Shown here piece by piece: positions 1 to 11,285 of a stretch of DNA of 64,000 nt (the first letter of the stretch is position 1; each line of letters starts with the position of its first letter). The notes beneath the pieces were generated by a model. It was not told the DNA's origin and searched no databases. It was given only the letters and a program-made list of their open reading frames with translations. The stretch comes from Torymus aiolomorphi (lineage: Eukaryota > Arthropoda > Insecta > Hymenoptera > Torymidae). Location of the stretch: positions 129,207,894 to 129,271,893 of the forward strand of contig CM070876.1 of the NCBI GenBank assembly GCA_036365515.1. The letters are read 5' to 3'. Position numbers and translations under genes: made by a program.

Positions 1-485
1 CATAAAACGTGCAACATAGAGAACACATTTTTTCCATTTTTTAATTTTTTTCTCAAAAACTAACCAACAGACTGAATTAAAATTTTCACAGATTATAGCA
101 ATTTATATTCTGCATTATCGTGAATTTTCTCAAAAAATTGACCGTTTAGTTTAGGAGTTATTAGCTTTAAAAAAAAAAATTAGCTTTTAAAATTAGTTTT
201 TGTTAATAACAAGAGAACCGTGATAGCTAGATAATTTTTATTTTCATTATAGGATTTTTTTATGCTCTTTCGAATGCGACCCATCCGATTAAAAAATTTA
301 AATACGATCATTAAAAAAAATCAAAAATAAATTTTTCGAAAATCAAAAATTTGAAATAAAACAAAAACGAATAGGTAAATCATCAAAGATTATTATCTTC
401 CCGAATTCGGAATAAAAAAAAAAACAAAAAAAATGAGAACCTGATGGTTAAAATCGACGGTGTAGATCCGGAGATAAAGCGGTAT

Positions 486-519
<34 letters not shown>

Positions 520-645
520 CCATTCAGACATTTTCTAAAATCATGTGAAACAAACTTCTAACACCTCTAATGATGTTTATAGAGAGTTTTAACGAATTTG
601 AAATTTTACTATTACAAAGCTTCCTCTAGGAGGAAGCAAAAGTTT
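1..645. repeat. Hairpin-ended AT-rich repeat, copy A
   Basis: AT-rich repeat whose right end carries a perfect 8-bp-stem hairpin, GCTTCCTCTAGGAGGAAGC, at 619-637, preceded by a (CA)n tract at 488-519. Landmarks occur in the same order as in 7500-8075: cagattatag, a gaccgtt/taggagtta stretch, accgtgatagct, a cgaatgc/acccatc stretch, A-runs, (CA)n, hairpin. It is therefore a second copy of the element that interrupts the first Helitron. The left end lies outside the window. No coding capacity was seen. Confidence 0.65.
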
Positions 646-1256
646 TTATAGAATAACATCAATGCAAAAGTGCTTCTGGAATCGTGCGCACAATGGTACC
701 ATTATGTATTACCATTTAAAATACACGGTAAATGGTTTTCTTGATTGTGGGTGACTGTAAGGCCTTAATAATGCAATCACCATGTTGTATTACGTACTTT
801 CTTTATAATTTCTTGAAGTAATAATATATATAAAAAATATGTAACAGTATGAAACAAAAGAACTTTCATGAATAAACTGTCCGCAATCCATTTTAACGAA
901 TATTCAGTTAAATCGACATTTTATTCAATGTTCCTTCTACTTCATTAAACAAAATAATAATGTCAGATTTGTACTCAGCGATGTCGAAAACATTAATTAA
1001 TAGTGATTCTAGCGACTGTTAGCCCGTAGTCTAAAGCGCTCTTAAGGATGTTCATGAGTCTCGGCGAAACGCACAGATCGACTTGAAAATTTTATATGTT
1101 ATTCCTTAGTTAAAAACACGATTAACTGAATTTTTTGAGAATTTTTTTCTACGTGGTTTTCGAGAAAAAAATTGTTGAAAATCGAGTCTGTAACGTAGTC
1201 TTTTATGGAAGAGAGAGGTTATAACGTCTTTAAACACAAAAATCTATTATAAAAAA
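646..1256. other. AT-rich spacer, nothing recognised
   Basis: No supported reading frame, RNA gene or repeat structure was seen here. Confidence 0.5.
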
Positions 1257-1260
1257 TCTA

Positions 1261-1462
1261 AATGTGTTAGTCTTCGTCCGAATGTTCGAAAACGTGTTAT
1301 TTTTCGTCTGAAATTATTGAAATGTGTTAGTTTTCGCCAGAAATTCCGAAAATGTGATATTTTTCGTCCGAAATTATTGAAACGTGTTATTTTTCGTCCG
1401 AAATGGTGGAAATGTGTTAGTTGTCTTCCGCAAAAAGGTTGTGTTAGTTTTCGTATGGCACG
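1261..1462. repeat. 30-bp minisatellite
   Basis: Six consecutive 30-bp units at 1261, 1291, 1321, 1351, 1381 and 1411, plus a partial seventh. Consensus is near aaygtgttakttttcgtccg followed by aaattattga. Spacing is exactly 30 bp. On the minus strand it reads as a 10-residue repeat (FGRKLTHFNN-like), which is an open-frame artefact of a period divisible by three. Confidence 0.85.
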
Positions 1463-1553
1463 TCGATGTAAACGAGTGATTGACAAATATCGATAGACTT
1501 TATCAGTGTGAGTGAATGCGCGCTTAAAATTAAATATATATATAAATATATAC

Positions 1554-2271
1554 ACGGAGAGAAATTTTGTAGTGAAAATTACAAATATTCGAGACTAAAT
1601 TACCAGTTTCTATGGTAATGGATGGACAAACTGACAATTTCAAACTTTTTACCAAAGTGCCTTGGTAAAATTTTTTTTTAGTTAATTTAAATTAAAAAAA
1701 TGAACTTTTTTTATCTATATTGATGGATATATAGTATTTTAATATAAAAATAGAAACAGAAACAAGGATGAAAAAACATTAAACTGAAAAAAATTTTTAC
1801 GGAAGCGGGATTCGATCCGACGATCTTTGGGTTGAGAGTCCGACGTTCTACCGACTGCGCCACGGAAGCTGTTACCAACAGTCATTTGAATTGCCGTTAT
1901 TACTTACTGAAAATATGTGTATTGTTTTCATTTTAACGTCGCGCACGCCTCTAGTATCAATCTTCTGAAACACAATAATGCGCAGTGCGCATGCGCGAAT
2001 ACACAAATACCAGGTTATTTGGTAAAATTTATCAGTTTTCTTAGTAAAAATTCTTAGGTTACCTTGTAAAAATGACTAGATCTCAATTTTTACCAGTGTG
2101 TCTGGTAATTTTTATTCCGATAATTTGGTATTTTTTTTAAGTGGTTATGGTAGTTTTTCCTGGGAAACTTATAAATTGTATTAGAAACCTGGGAATATCA
2201 CGGCTTTTGACAGTCTATCCATGCACTACCAAGGCACCTTGGTAATTTTTACTCTAAAATTTCTCTCCGTG
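1554..2271. mobile_element. 718-bp non-autonomous TIR element
   Basis: The left end starts CACGGAGAGAAATTTT and the right end is its inverse (AAAATTTCTCTCCGTG). About 30 bp of terminal inverted repeat match with a few differences, ending in gtaattt/aaattac on both sides. Both flanks read TATATA, a possible target duplication, though the surrounding DNA is AT-rich. The interior repeats short motifs such as ttaccaag and ttggtaa. There is no transposase, so this is a MITE-type element. The superfamily was not determined. Confidence 0.75.
1798..1870 (-). pseudogene. tRNA-like segment with Pol III A and B boxes
   Basis: On the minus strand there is a good A box, TGGCGCAGTCGG (1851-1862), and a B box, GGATCGAATCC (1808-1818), one mismatch from consensus, at tRNA spacing. 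The anticodon loop would read CTCTCAA (CTC). However, the two acceptor strands do not pair, and the anticodon and T stems have mismatches. It is more likely a tRNA-derived relic or SINE-like head inside the surrounding TIR element than a working tRNA. Confidence 0.6.
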
Positions 2272-2289
2272 TATATATACACCCGATTA

Positions 2290-2398
<109 letters not shown>

Positions 2399-2400
2399 TC

Positions 2401-2624
2401 GGGGTTTATGTAGCCCAAGACTGTATATTAGTACCTACAGCCCAGAGTTCCCTATGGCAAGTGACTAAAGAAATAATGGACCCTGGCGTTATAGACTCTA
2501 GATCGGGCCGTATAAACCCCTATATTTAGAAATATTATGAAGCCCGGGCTGCATAATCAAAATCGGGCTCGATAAACCCCTATATATATAAAAAACGGGT
2601 TTTATAAAGCCCTTTCGAGTAATG

Positions 2625-2625
<1 letters not shown>
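2401..2625. repeat. Interspersed repeat X, copy 1
   Basis: Closely matches 27211-27440: both have tgtatattagtacctacagc, then gtgactaaagaaataatgga, then tagactctagatcgggc, followed by several gggct..ataaa motifs. The core gtgactaaagaaataatg is also present in repeat Y at 12950 and 26930, so X and Y share a module. Copies lie beside TA or CA microsatellites. Confidence 0.7.

Positions 2626-2675
<50 letters not shown>
2626..2675. repeat. (TA)n tract abutting Helitron 5' end
   Basis: About 50 bp of TA repeats ending exactly at the TC that starts Helitron copy 1. Confidence 0.9.
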
Positions 2676-2678
<3 letters not shown>

Positions 2679-3057
2679 ACCTATATTATATAGATGTTAG
2701 TGATGTTTTTGAACATCAGCCTCCCTCAGCCTCCCTTATCACCCCGCCCCCCTCAAAATAACGTAAAAATCAGCGTATTTCTATGAGTTTTCTTTATATT
2801 AAAATAGCCTCTGAGCCCCCCCCTCATCACCCCTCAAACCCCCATCAGGCGCCCCACTCCACCGCCACCCCCCTCTGACCGCCCCTCATATTCATTTTTT
2901 TCTTTAATCGTATTTATCATCTCGGTATACATGCGACAAAGATCTTTTCTTCTCACACCACGGGTAAAGTATTCTGTTTTCACATTGACGTCAGGGAGTC
3001 TCGCTTCGCTCGAGCCGTAAATAATTATAAACGGCACTAATCATCGGAAAAAATAGA

Positions 3058-4035
3058 CATACGAGCATAGGCTTCGCAGTTTCTAGGAATGACGTTATGT
3101 GACGTTTTCGACCCTGAAATTAAAGATTAAGCACATATAACTTTCTGTAAGGTATATGGGAAAATTGTATATTGTCTCCAAACAATGAAGACCATTGATA
3201 TTTTTTTAACACAAATATGTCTACTTTTCCACGCCACCCAAGAGGTAGATAGATAGGCGCGCTTTTTTTATAGAGGTTTCCCTTTTTTTACTATCTTTGA
3301 ATTCATTTTCCATTAAATATTTCATTGTTTTTTCATAATAAAAAGTTAGTAAAAAATGGCCTATTCCACTGTTAAAAAAAATGTAAAATTTTCAAGTATT
3401 ACTTTTGTTCTATTAAATAAACATATGTTATATTTTTAAACATTTTTATAGTTATTTAATTAACATAAATTTTAAGCTTGAAAGTCATTCATAGCTTTTG
3501 AACTTCATATTCATTTCAAAGGTCGCTCAAAATATGACGCTAAAAATATTAATTATGAAGGTCGCTGAAAGCAGACCAAAACTTAAATCGAAACCGTTGT
3601 TGAACTCTGAAAGTAGATCGATTTTGAAGGTTAAGCAAAAGATCAGTTTGTTAATTAAATAAAGGTTGTTGAAAGTTAATCAATTTTGGAGGTCTGATAG
3701 CAGACCAATTTTGAAGGTCGTTGATAGCAGACCGATTTTGAAGGTCGCTGATAGCAGACTAATTTTTTAAAGATAATCAATTTTGGAGATCTGATAGCAG
3801 ACCGATTTTGAAGGTCGCTGATAGCAGACCAATTTTTGAAAGTTAATCAATTTTGGAGGTCTGATAGCAGACCGATTTTCAAGGTCGCTGATAGCAGACA
3901 AATTTTTGAAAGTTAATCAATTTTGGAGGTCTGATAGCAGGCCGATTTTGGAGGTCGCTGGTAGCAGACAAATTTTTGAAAGTTAATCAATTTTGGAGGT
4001 CTGATAGCAGACCGATTTTGAAGGTCGTTGATAGT
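3058..4035 (+). repeat. Left inverted arm of Helitron copy 1, with ~70-bp minisatellite
   Basis: This arm is the inverse of 10137-11285. The outer ~120 bp (3058-3176) pair with 11165-11285 (shared tacgagcataggc, gttatgtgacgttttcgacc, aactttctgta), then ccacgccacccaagaggtag pairs near 10950-10980, then 3360-3510 pairs with 10690-10850. The inner part, 3640-4033, is a minisatellite built on aatcaattttggaggtctg and atagcagaccgattttgaag, with units near 3688, 3784, 3856, 3926 and 3996 (period 70-72 bp in the later units). Confidence 0.8.
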
Positions 4036-6309
4036 AGAATAAAATGTTCAGCAGTATTTTGGAAAAAAGAAAAATATAAGTCTGATTGCTGTAATAATGG
4101 TACAATAATACTTTCACCTTTAAGTGATTATGATAAAACATTGAAACAAATGTTATTACATGATCAAACATTCAGATATTTAATACGATATTATAATAAT
4201 TTATTTTGTTTTGCAACCTTTAATGCTAACGTCGAACATGAAAAGAAAAAAGGAATTTATAATTTAAAAATTCAAGGACAAATTTGTCACATTACGCCAC
4301 TCACTTTATTACCTATCGGTAAAGATGAACCTTGTTGTGGACAATTATATATTTATGATAATGTAACAGCACTTGAACGAAGGTTAAAAAAATCAAGACT
4401 TAAATGATGAACATATACGAATATTAATTAAAATATTAAACCGTAATCCATGCGCAAAAAATTATAAACATTTATATCAAATATCAAATTTAAAAAATTA
4501 CCCAAATTATAAATTGTATTTCGTCCGTAAAAATAATAATCAAAAGCATGGATATAATGCTCCTGTAACACCTGAATGTGGAGCAATAATAATGTCGAAA
4601 AATGAAATTCCAGAAAATTACGATGTATGTGTATATCCTAAAAACATTCCTGATAATGAACAAAAAAATACATATATTAATAAATTATCGCATCATATTG
4701 ATCCTATGGTGTTCCCGATATTATTTCCCTTAGGAGATTTAGGTGTGAATGTTGGTTACACTAAAAGAACAAGCGCTCCAGAAAAGGAACATCTTACTAT
4801 CCTACAATATTATTCATATAGATTAACTTATCGACCAAATGGTAAATTTAGTCCATTATTATATTGTGGAAGATTAACACAACAATTTTTTTTACATGCA
4901 TACGTTATGATGGAAAGTAACAGAATGAATTTTTTTCGAAATAATCAAAAAAAATTAAGAGTCGAAGTTATCAAGGTTTATTAGGTCATGTAATGAATAA
5001 TGCTTCTAATATTTCTAATAACTTTGAAAATAAAGAAAGATTAGGACATATTTTTATACTACTAGCCACTTACATTGGTAGTCCGAGATATATGCAACAG
5101 CATTATCAAGATGCAATGGCTATTATGAGAAATACTGGGAGTCTTGACTTATTTATAACAGTAACATGTGATCCTAAGTGGCAAGAACTAAAAGAAGTTT
5201 TGCAAAAATCTCCTGTAAGGACTACACCAAATGATATTTCAAATATACCAGTTAGATTATTTCATACAAAATTAATGTCATTATTAGATGACATAAAAGA
5301 AAATAAAATATTTGGAGATATTATATCATATATTTATACAATAAATATAATAATATTTATACGATAAATATATATCTGCAGAAATACCAGACAAAAATGA
5401 AGGTGAAAAATTACAAAAATTAGTAATTAAACACATGCTCCATGGACCGCTCTCTTCTCTTTGTTATATAAACGATAAAAGTATATGTAAAAAAAATTTT
5501 CCTAAATCATTTACAAATTATACAAAATTTAAAAAGAATGGCTATCCAGAATATAAACGAAGAAATAATACCTAAGAAAATTTTACGTATAAAGCAAAAA
5601 ATAACAGTCAATTAATCTCAGTAGATAATTCTATGGTAGTACCTTATAATAGTTTTTTATTAAAAAAATATAAGTGTCACATTAATGTAGAATATTGCGC
5701 CAATATTCAAAATATAAAATATATATTTGATTACATACATGAAGGTGGAGATAGAGCATTATGTAAATTAAAAAAGTTAATGATACCAATGATGGTAATA
5801 TATATGACGAAATTACTCAATTTGTTGATGGAAGTTTTTTAAGTCCAATGGAAGCAGCTTGGCGATTGGAAAAATTTCCTTTATGTGGTAGAAAACATAC
5901 AGTAATAAGTCTATCAGTTCATACAGAAAATCAACAAAGAATTATTTTTGAAGAAAATAATGAGACTGAAGCTTTAGAAAATTATAAAATAACATTAACA
6001 GCATGGTTTGATTTAAATAAAAAAGATAATTATGCAAGGAATATAAAATATGTTAATATACCTAAATATTACAACTTTAAAAATAAATGTTGGATAAAAA
6101 GAAAACGAAATCAAGAAAATTATATAATAGGTCCTTTAAATATTGTTTCTCCAAAGGATTTTGAACGATTTCATTTAAAATTAATTTTAAATCGTGTTAA
6201 AGGTGCAATATCGTTTCAAGATTTACGAACGTATGAAAAAATTACATATAACACATACAGAGAAACTGCAATAAAAATGGGTTAAGTTGATGATGACTTA
6301 CAAATAAAA
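4036..6309 (+). pseudogene. Helitron Rep (N-terminal and HUH region), broken
   Basis: Remnant of the Helitron Rep/helicase protein, which nicks and transfers single-stranded DNA. The N-terminal zinc-type region is recognisable (DCCNNGTIILSPL, RYYNNLFCFATFNANV, GQICHIT), followed by the Rep core (SPRYMQQHYQDAMAIMRNTG, DLFITVTCDPKW) and MEAAWRLEKFPLCGRKHTV with SVHTENQQ. Coding is spread over frames 4036-4407, 4514-4984, 4993-5367, 5633-5842 and 5848-6285. Compared with copy 2, the stretch holding FQKRGLPHAHII is deleted near 5345-5375, so the HUH metal site is gone. The start is fused to the minisatellite arm. Not functional. Confidence 0.9.
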
Positions 6310-7909
6310 ACCGCTGCCAATTCATTGGCACATAGCTTCCTCAACCGTAATTTGTTGATTCCTTTAATTGATTTTTATAACAAAATTTATAATTTTTTAA
6401 AAAATTTATTGCATAATTATAATTAAATTAATTTATGAATATATTTATTTATTTATTATTTATTTATATCAAATTTATATAAATTTTGAGCTGATAAATA
6501 AAGTTATCATTTGAAATAGAAGTAAAATATCTATATTTTATAATAAAACAAATAGCTATCACGGTTGTTTTGTTATTAACAAAAACGTGTTTTTTTATAT
6601 TTCATAATTCATATTTTTTAAGAAAAAAAAATTTATAGCTATCATTGTTCTTTTGTTATTAACAAAAACGTGTTTTTTTAAAAAATTTCATAACTCACAA
6701 ATAAATTATAATAATGCAGAATATAATGCATTCATAATGCATAATTCATAATTATAACAGATTATAATAGATATAATTTTTAAACATTTTAATTCATTTT
6801 GTTGGTTGGTTTTTAAAAATTAAAAAAAATCATCGAATGCCTACTCAATGACGTTTCCTCATTCCACACCACCTAGCGGTAGATATCACTGCGCGTGTTT
6901 TTAAAATAAAATATAAATCTTTTTTAATTTAGAGATTAAATTATTTTTTGTAACATATGACTGACTTTCTGCGTTTTCCTACATAAAAATATGTTCTAAG
7001 AAGTCACTTTTTTTACCTATCGTGTAAAGAAATTCATTCTCTCCCTCTGCTCTAAAATTATGTAAAATAGCGAAAATGAATTTAGCCTTGCTTTTTAGGT
7101 TCAAAAACGCATAAAATGGAGTTATGAGTTTTAAAAAAAAAAACACGTTTTTGTTTTTGATGATAACTAAAGAACCGTGATAGATAGAAAATTAATTTTT
7201 TTAGAAAATATAGGTATTTTAATTCTCTTTCGAATGCCACCCACCCCATTCAGATACGTAGAGCTGTTCTCGAGAAATTACGATTTTAAAAAAATGTCAA
7301 AAAATTTTTAACCTCAAATATCTCTGAAATTTATGGACCAATCATTTTGCCCAAAGAACTCGACCGAGAACTATAAAAAATCTCCCTCTAAAAGGAATTT
7401 TGAAGCCATTAAGTCAATTTTACTCTTGTAATCTTGGACATACAAAACTGACTTTTCATTTTTCAATTTTTTACTCAAAATCTAGCCTACAAAATGTATT
7501 CAAATTTTAACAGATTATAGCTATTTACATTCTGTATTATCATGATTTTTCTCAAAAAAATTGACCGTTAAGTTTAGGAGTTATAAGCTTCCAAAAAAAA
7601 AACATGTTTTTGTTAATAACAAAAGAACCGTGATAGCTATAAACTTTTTTTTTTAGAAAATATAGGTATTTTAATTCTCTTTCGAATGCTACCCATCAGA
7701 TTCGAATAACTCGATCCTATCATTAAAAAAAATCAAAAAACAGTTTTGAAAAAATCGAAAATTTGAAAAAAAAAACAAAAACGAATCGCCCCAATCAAAA
7801 AACGGATTTTTGACCCGCCATCACGCAAAAAAAAAAAAAAAACAAAAAAATGGGACCTGTCCGGTAAAAAATGACCGAGTAGAAGCTGAGATCCAGGCGT
7901 ATACACACG

Positions 7910-7952
<43 letters not shown>

Positions 7953-8077
7953 CCATACAGACATTATTCAAAAACCATGTATTTTGATTCCTAACACCTC
8001 GGAACACAATTAGAACATGTTTTTACAACAACTCAAAAATTTACTATCACAAAGCTTCCTCTAGGAGGAAGCAAAAA
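6310..8077. mobile_element. Hairpin-ended repeat, copy B, inserted in Helitron copy 1
   Basis: Helitron coding stops matching copy 2 after LVDDDLQI (near 6309) and resumes at FKEACDVM (near 8078), so ~1.77 kb was inserted. The right end is the hairpin GCTTCCTCTAGGAGGAAGC (8054-8072), as in copy A. Inside, 6540-6680 is roughly inverted relative to 7140-7260 and 7600-7690 (accgtgatagct with ttgttaataacaaaa), so the element folds back on itself. It includes a (CA)n tract near 7905-7950. No coding capacity was seen. Confidence 0.7.
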
Positions 8078-9656
8078 TATTTTTAAAGAAGCTTGTGACG
8101 TTATGTTCGGATATCAACTACGTCAATTTTTTGCTTGGTATTTACTATCTCAAAATATTAATGGTAATAATATTTGGAAGGAATTTAATAACTTTTTCAT
8201 AGAAGATTTTAAAGATGATAAATTAAACAATGCCCTCATACAAATAAATGAAATATTATCATTAAACGAAAACTCATGTATAGATTTTTGGATTGCCTGA
8301 ACCAAATAAAATCTTAAAAGTTGAATGTAATGAAGTTAATAAGACTGAAATTTTATTCTGTGAAGAAATGTTTAGTAACATGTATACTCAACTAAATTTA
8401 GAACAAAAGTATATTTTTGAGAAATTATTAAATAATGAACATAAGATTCATTTTATAGACGGTCCTGGTGATTCAGTTAAAACATTTTTATACAAAACAT
8501 TAATTTTTTACTTTTTGTCTAAAGAAAAAAAAATGTTATCAATGGCTTGGACTGGTATTGCGTCAATACTATTACCAAAAGGAATGGCAAGTCATAAAAC
8601 ATTTAAATTACCTTTAGATTTAGAAAGTATAGAAAGTGCATTTTTAAAATTAGATTTTGATAAGAAAAAATTACGGGAAGTAGATGCAATAATTTGGGAC
8701 GAAGCATCAATGATACCAAAAAAAGCTTTAGACATTGTAGATAAAACATTAAGAGATGTTTGTAATAATAATTTACCATTTAGGGGGAAATTAATTGTAT
8801 TAGGAGGAGATTTTCTGCAAATTCTTCCAGTTATTAAAAAAGGTTGTAGAAACACAATTATACAAGAAACAATAAAATATTCAGATATTTGGCCACTTTT
8901 CAATATAATGAAGTTAAAAAAAATATTCGTTCTAACAATGAAGAATTCGCTTCATATTTATTAGATATTGGAGAGGAAACAATTAATCCATTCAAAGTAC
9001 CAAACAGTTGGAAAACTGACGATGTTCGTTTGAAAATATATAAAGACATAAATTATAATTTATCTATGAATAGTATCATTTTAACGTCGCATAATGAAGA
9101 TTCAAATATTCTAAATAATAAAATATTAAAATTGATCGATAGTGATGAAATGACTTATTATAGTAGAGAAACTGCTACATATAAAGGTGTTGATCTATCA
9201 GATGATAATATTTACATAATCTTTCCTATTGAATATTTGCATAATATTCATGAAGGTTTACCTCCACATAAATTAAATCTGAAAATTAATGCGATAGTAA
9301 TGTTAATAAGAAACTTAAGTATAAACGATGGTTTATGCAATGGAACGCGATTAAAAATAATTAGACTATTTAAATACAATGTAGAAGCTGAAATAATAAC
9401 AGGTGAAAAATCAGGAAATAAAGTTTTTATACCGAGAATAACATTAACTACTGCAGAATCGTCTTCATTACCATTTATAGTTAATAGAAAACAATTTCCT
9501 ATCCTCTTAGCTTTTGTATGACAATAAATAAATCACAAGGACAAAGATCTATCTAGATGTAGGAATCCTAATAATATATTTATTCAAAATGATTCGAAAA
9601 ATACAGAGGAAATTATCAATATTGTGTGGAAAGAAATTTTTGATGAACAATTATAA
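8078..9656 (+). pseudogene. Helitron PIF1-like helicase, copy 1, broken
   Basis: Continuation of the Rep/helicase protein: the SF1 helicase that unwinds DNA during rolling-circle transposition. Visible are the lead-in (LRQFFAWYLLSQNINGNNIW), Walker A degraded to FIDGPGDSVKT (copy 2: FIDGPGGSGKT), motif Ia (MAWTGIASILLPKG), Walker B (AIIWDEASMIPKKAL), LGGDFLQILPV and, near the end, MTINKSQGQ. Frames 8103-8300, 8293-8964 and 8889-9521 are joined by frameshifts. The segment equal to FSHGQLYVALSR is largely deleted near 9545. The tail reaches a stop at 9654-9656. Not functional. Confidence 0.92.
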
Positions 9657-9741
9657 TTATTCTTATATTTATTATGTAATAAAATTACAAATTATTTTTT
9701 ATAATATTTATATTAATTCGAAGTATATTAAATTAAAAAAC

Positions 9742-10144
9742 ATGGCAGACCAAGGTGATGTAAAACCAATACCATTACGTTGGGATCCAAAAGAAAAAAA
9801 ATTTATAGAAGTTCACACCATTGAAAAAGCTCAAATTTTAGACGATTTAAATAAACAGTTGTTAGAACATGACCACGGGGACAATAATTATACGAACAAT
9901 TTAATATATGAATACAATAATCATTTAAACCAAAATAAAACAGAATTTCCAGTATTATGGGATCCAGAAAAAAAAATATGTAGACGTGTATACATTGGAA
10001 GAAGAAAATCGACTGTCCGAATTTAATACAAAAATAGAAGAAAATATAAAAGAAACAAATAAGTATAATGAATATTTAGAGGAGTCATTGAAAGAATATA
10101 ATTTAAATTATATAAAAAATCTAATTGAAAGTCTTAGTAGATAA
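9742..10144 (+). pseudogene. Helitron-linked WDP-motif protein, copy 1
   Basis: Small acidic, probably helical protein lying just downstream of the helicase. ATG at 9742 (MADQGDVKPIPLRWDPKE) matches the start of copies 2 and 3. It has two modules of ~60 residues, each beginning P-L/V-x-WDP-x-x-K-K-(F/Y)-(I/V)-(E/D)-V and continuing with L-D-x-L-N-like helices and a YNxxLxxEYN ending. A frameshift in the A-run at 9969-9977 breaks module 2; after it the frame runs to the stop at 10142-10144. The function is unknown to me. Recurrence in three Helitron copies suggests it is a real element gene rather than chance. Confidence 0.75.
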
Positions 10145-11285
10145 TTGGTCTGCTTTCAGCGACCTTCAAAATTGGTCTACTTTTATTGACTTTTAAATTA
10201 AAAAAAAAATGTATTAAAAATGTCTTAATTGGTCTGCTATCAACAACATCATTAAAAAATGTTTTTAAAATCGGTCTGCTATCAACGACCTTTAAAATTA
10301 GTCTCCCATCAACGATCCTCAAAACCAGTCTGTTATCAGCGACCTTTAAGATCGGTCTGCTATCAGCGACCTTCAAAATCGGTCTGCTATCAATGACCTT
10401 CAAAATCGGTCTGATATCAGACCTCCAAAATCGATTAACTTTCAAAAATCGGTCCGCTATCAGCGACCTTAAAAATAGGTATGCCATATACATGTCCCTT
10501 TAAAATTAATATATTTTCCTTTAAAATTAATATATTTTCAATGACTTACAAACTGATCTTTTGCTTAACCTTCAAAATCGATCTACTTTTAGAATTCAAC
10601 AACGGTTTCGATTTAAGTTTCGGTCTCCTTTCAGCGACCTTCATAATTAATATTTTTAGCGTCATACTTTGAGCGACCTTTGAAATCAATATGAAGTTCA
10701 AAAGCTTTGAATGACTTTCAAGTTTAAAATTTATGTTATTTAAATAACTATAAAAATGTTTAAATATAACATATGTTTATTTAATAGAATAAAAGTAATA
10801 CTTGAAAATTATACAGTTTTTTAACAGAGGAATAGGCCTTTTTTTACTAACTTTTTATTACAAAAACAAAAAATGACCTATTTAATGGAAAATGAATTCA
10901 AAGATAGTAAAAAAGGGGAAACCTCTATAAAAAAGGCGCCTACCTATCTACCTCTTGGGTGGCGTGGAAAAGATAGACTTTTTATATCTTTTATATATTA
11001 TATAGAGTCTCTGTCACTGTTCAGCCCATATATTACCTTTACCTAGAGATATACAATTTCCTCATATGTCGTACAGAAAATTAATTGTGCTTATCTATAA
11101 TTTCAGGATCAAGCGAAGCGAAGGCACAACTAGCGTGCGTTCGTGGTCCTCAATGCTACCGAAGGCAATATACAATTTTTCCACATACCGTACAGAAAGT
11201 TATTTTTACTTAATCTTTGATTTCAGGGTCGAAAACGTCACATAACCTCACTCCTAGAAACTGTGATGCCTATGCTCGTACGTTA
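10137..11285 (-). repeat. Right inverted arm of Helitron copy 1
   Basis: Inverse of 3058-4035. It contains the same minisatellite in reverse (ggtctgctatcagcgacctt units, 10140-10480) followed by the unique arm sequence to 11285 (cctatgctcgta). Part of the outer arm is internally duplicated: tatacaattt and gtacagaaa occur near 11050-11090 and again near 11170-11200, so this arm is longer than the left one. Confidence 0.8.

Noticed and set aside
1798..1870. Functional tRNA gene
   Set aside because: The acceptor strands do not pair and other stems have mismatches; kept only as a tRNA-like relic.
2834..3037. 67-residue frame in the C-rich 5' region of Helitron copy 1
   Set aside because: A low-complexity Gly-rich frame with no counterpart in copy 2.
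3976..4035. N-terminal extension of the first Rep frame in Helitron copy 1
   Set aside because: The first ~20 codons are minisatellite; Rep homology starts only at ~4036.
10186..10503. 105-residue frame with FKIGLLSATF repeats
   Set aside because: Translation of the inverted minisatellite arm of Helitron copy 1.
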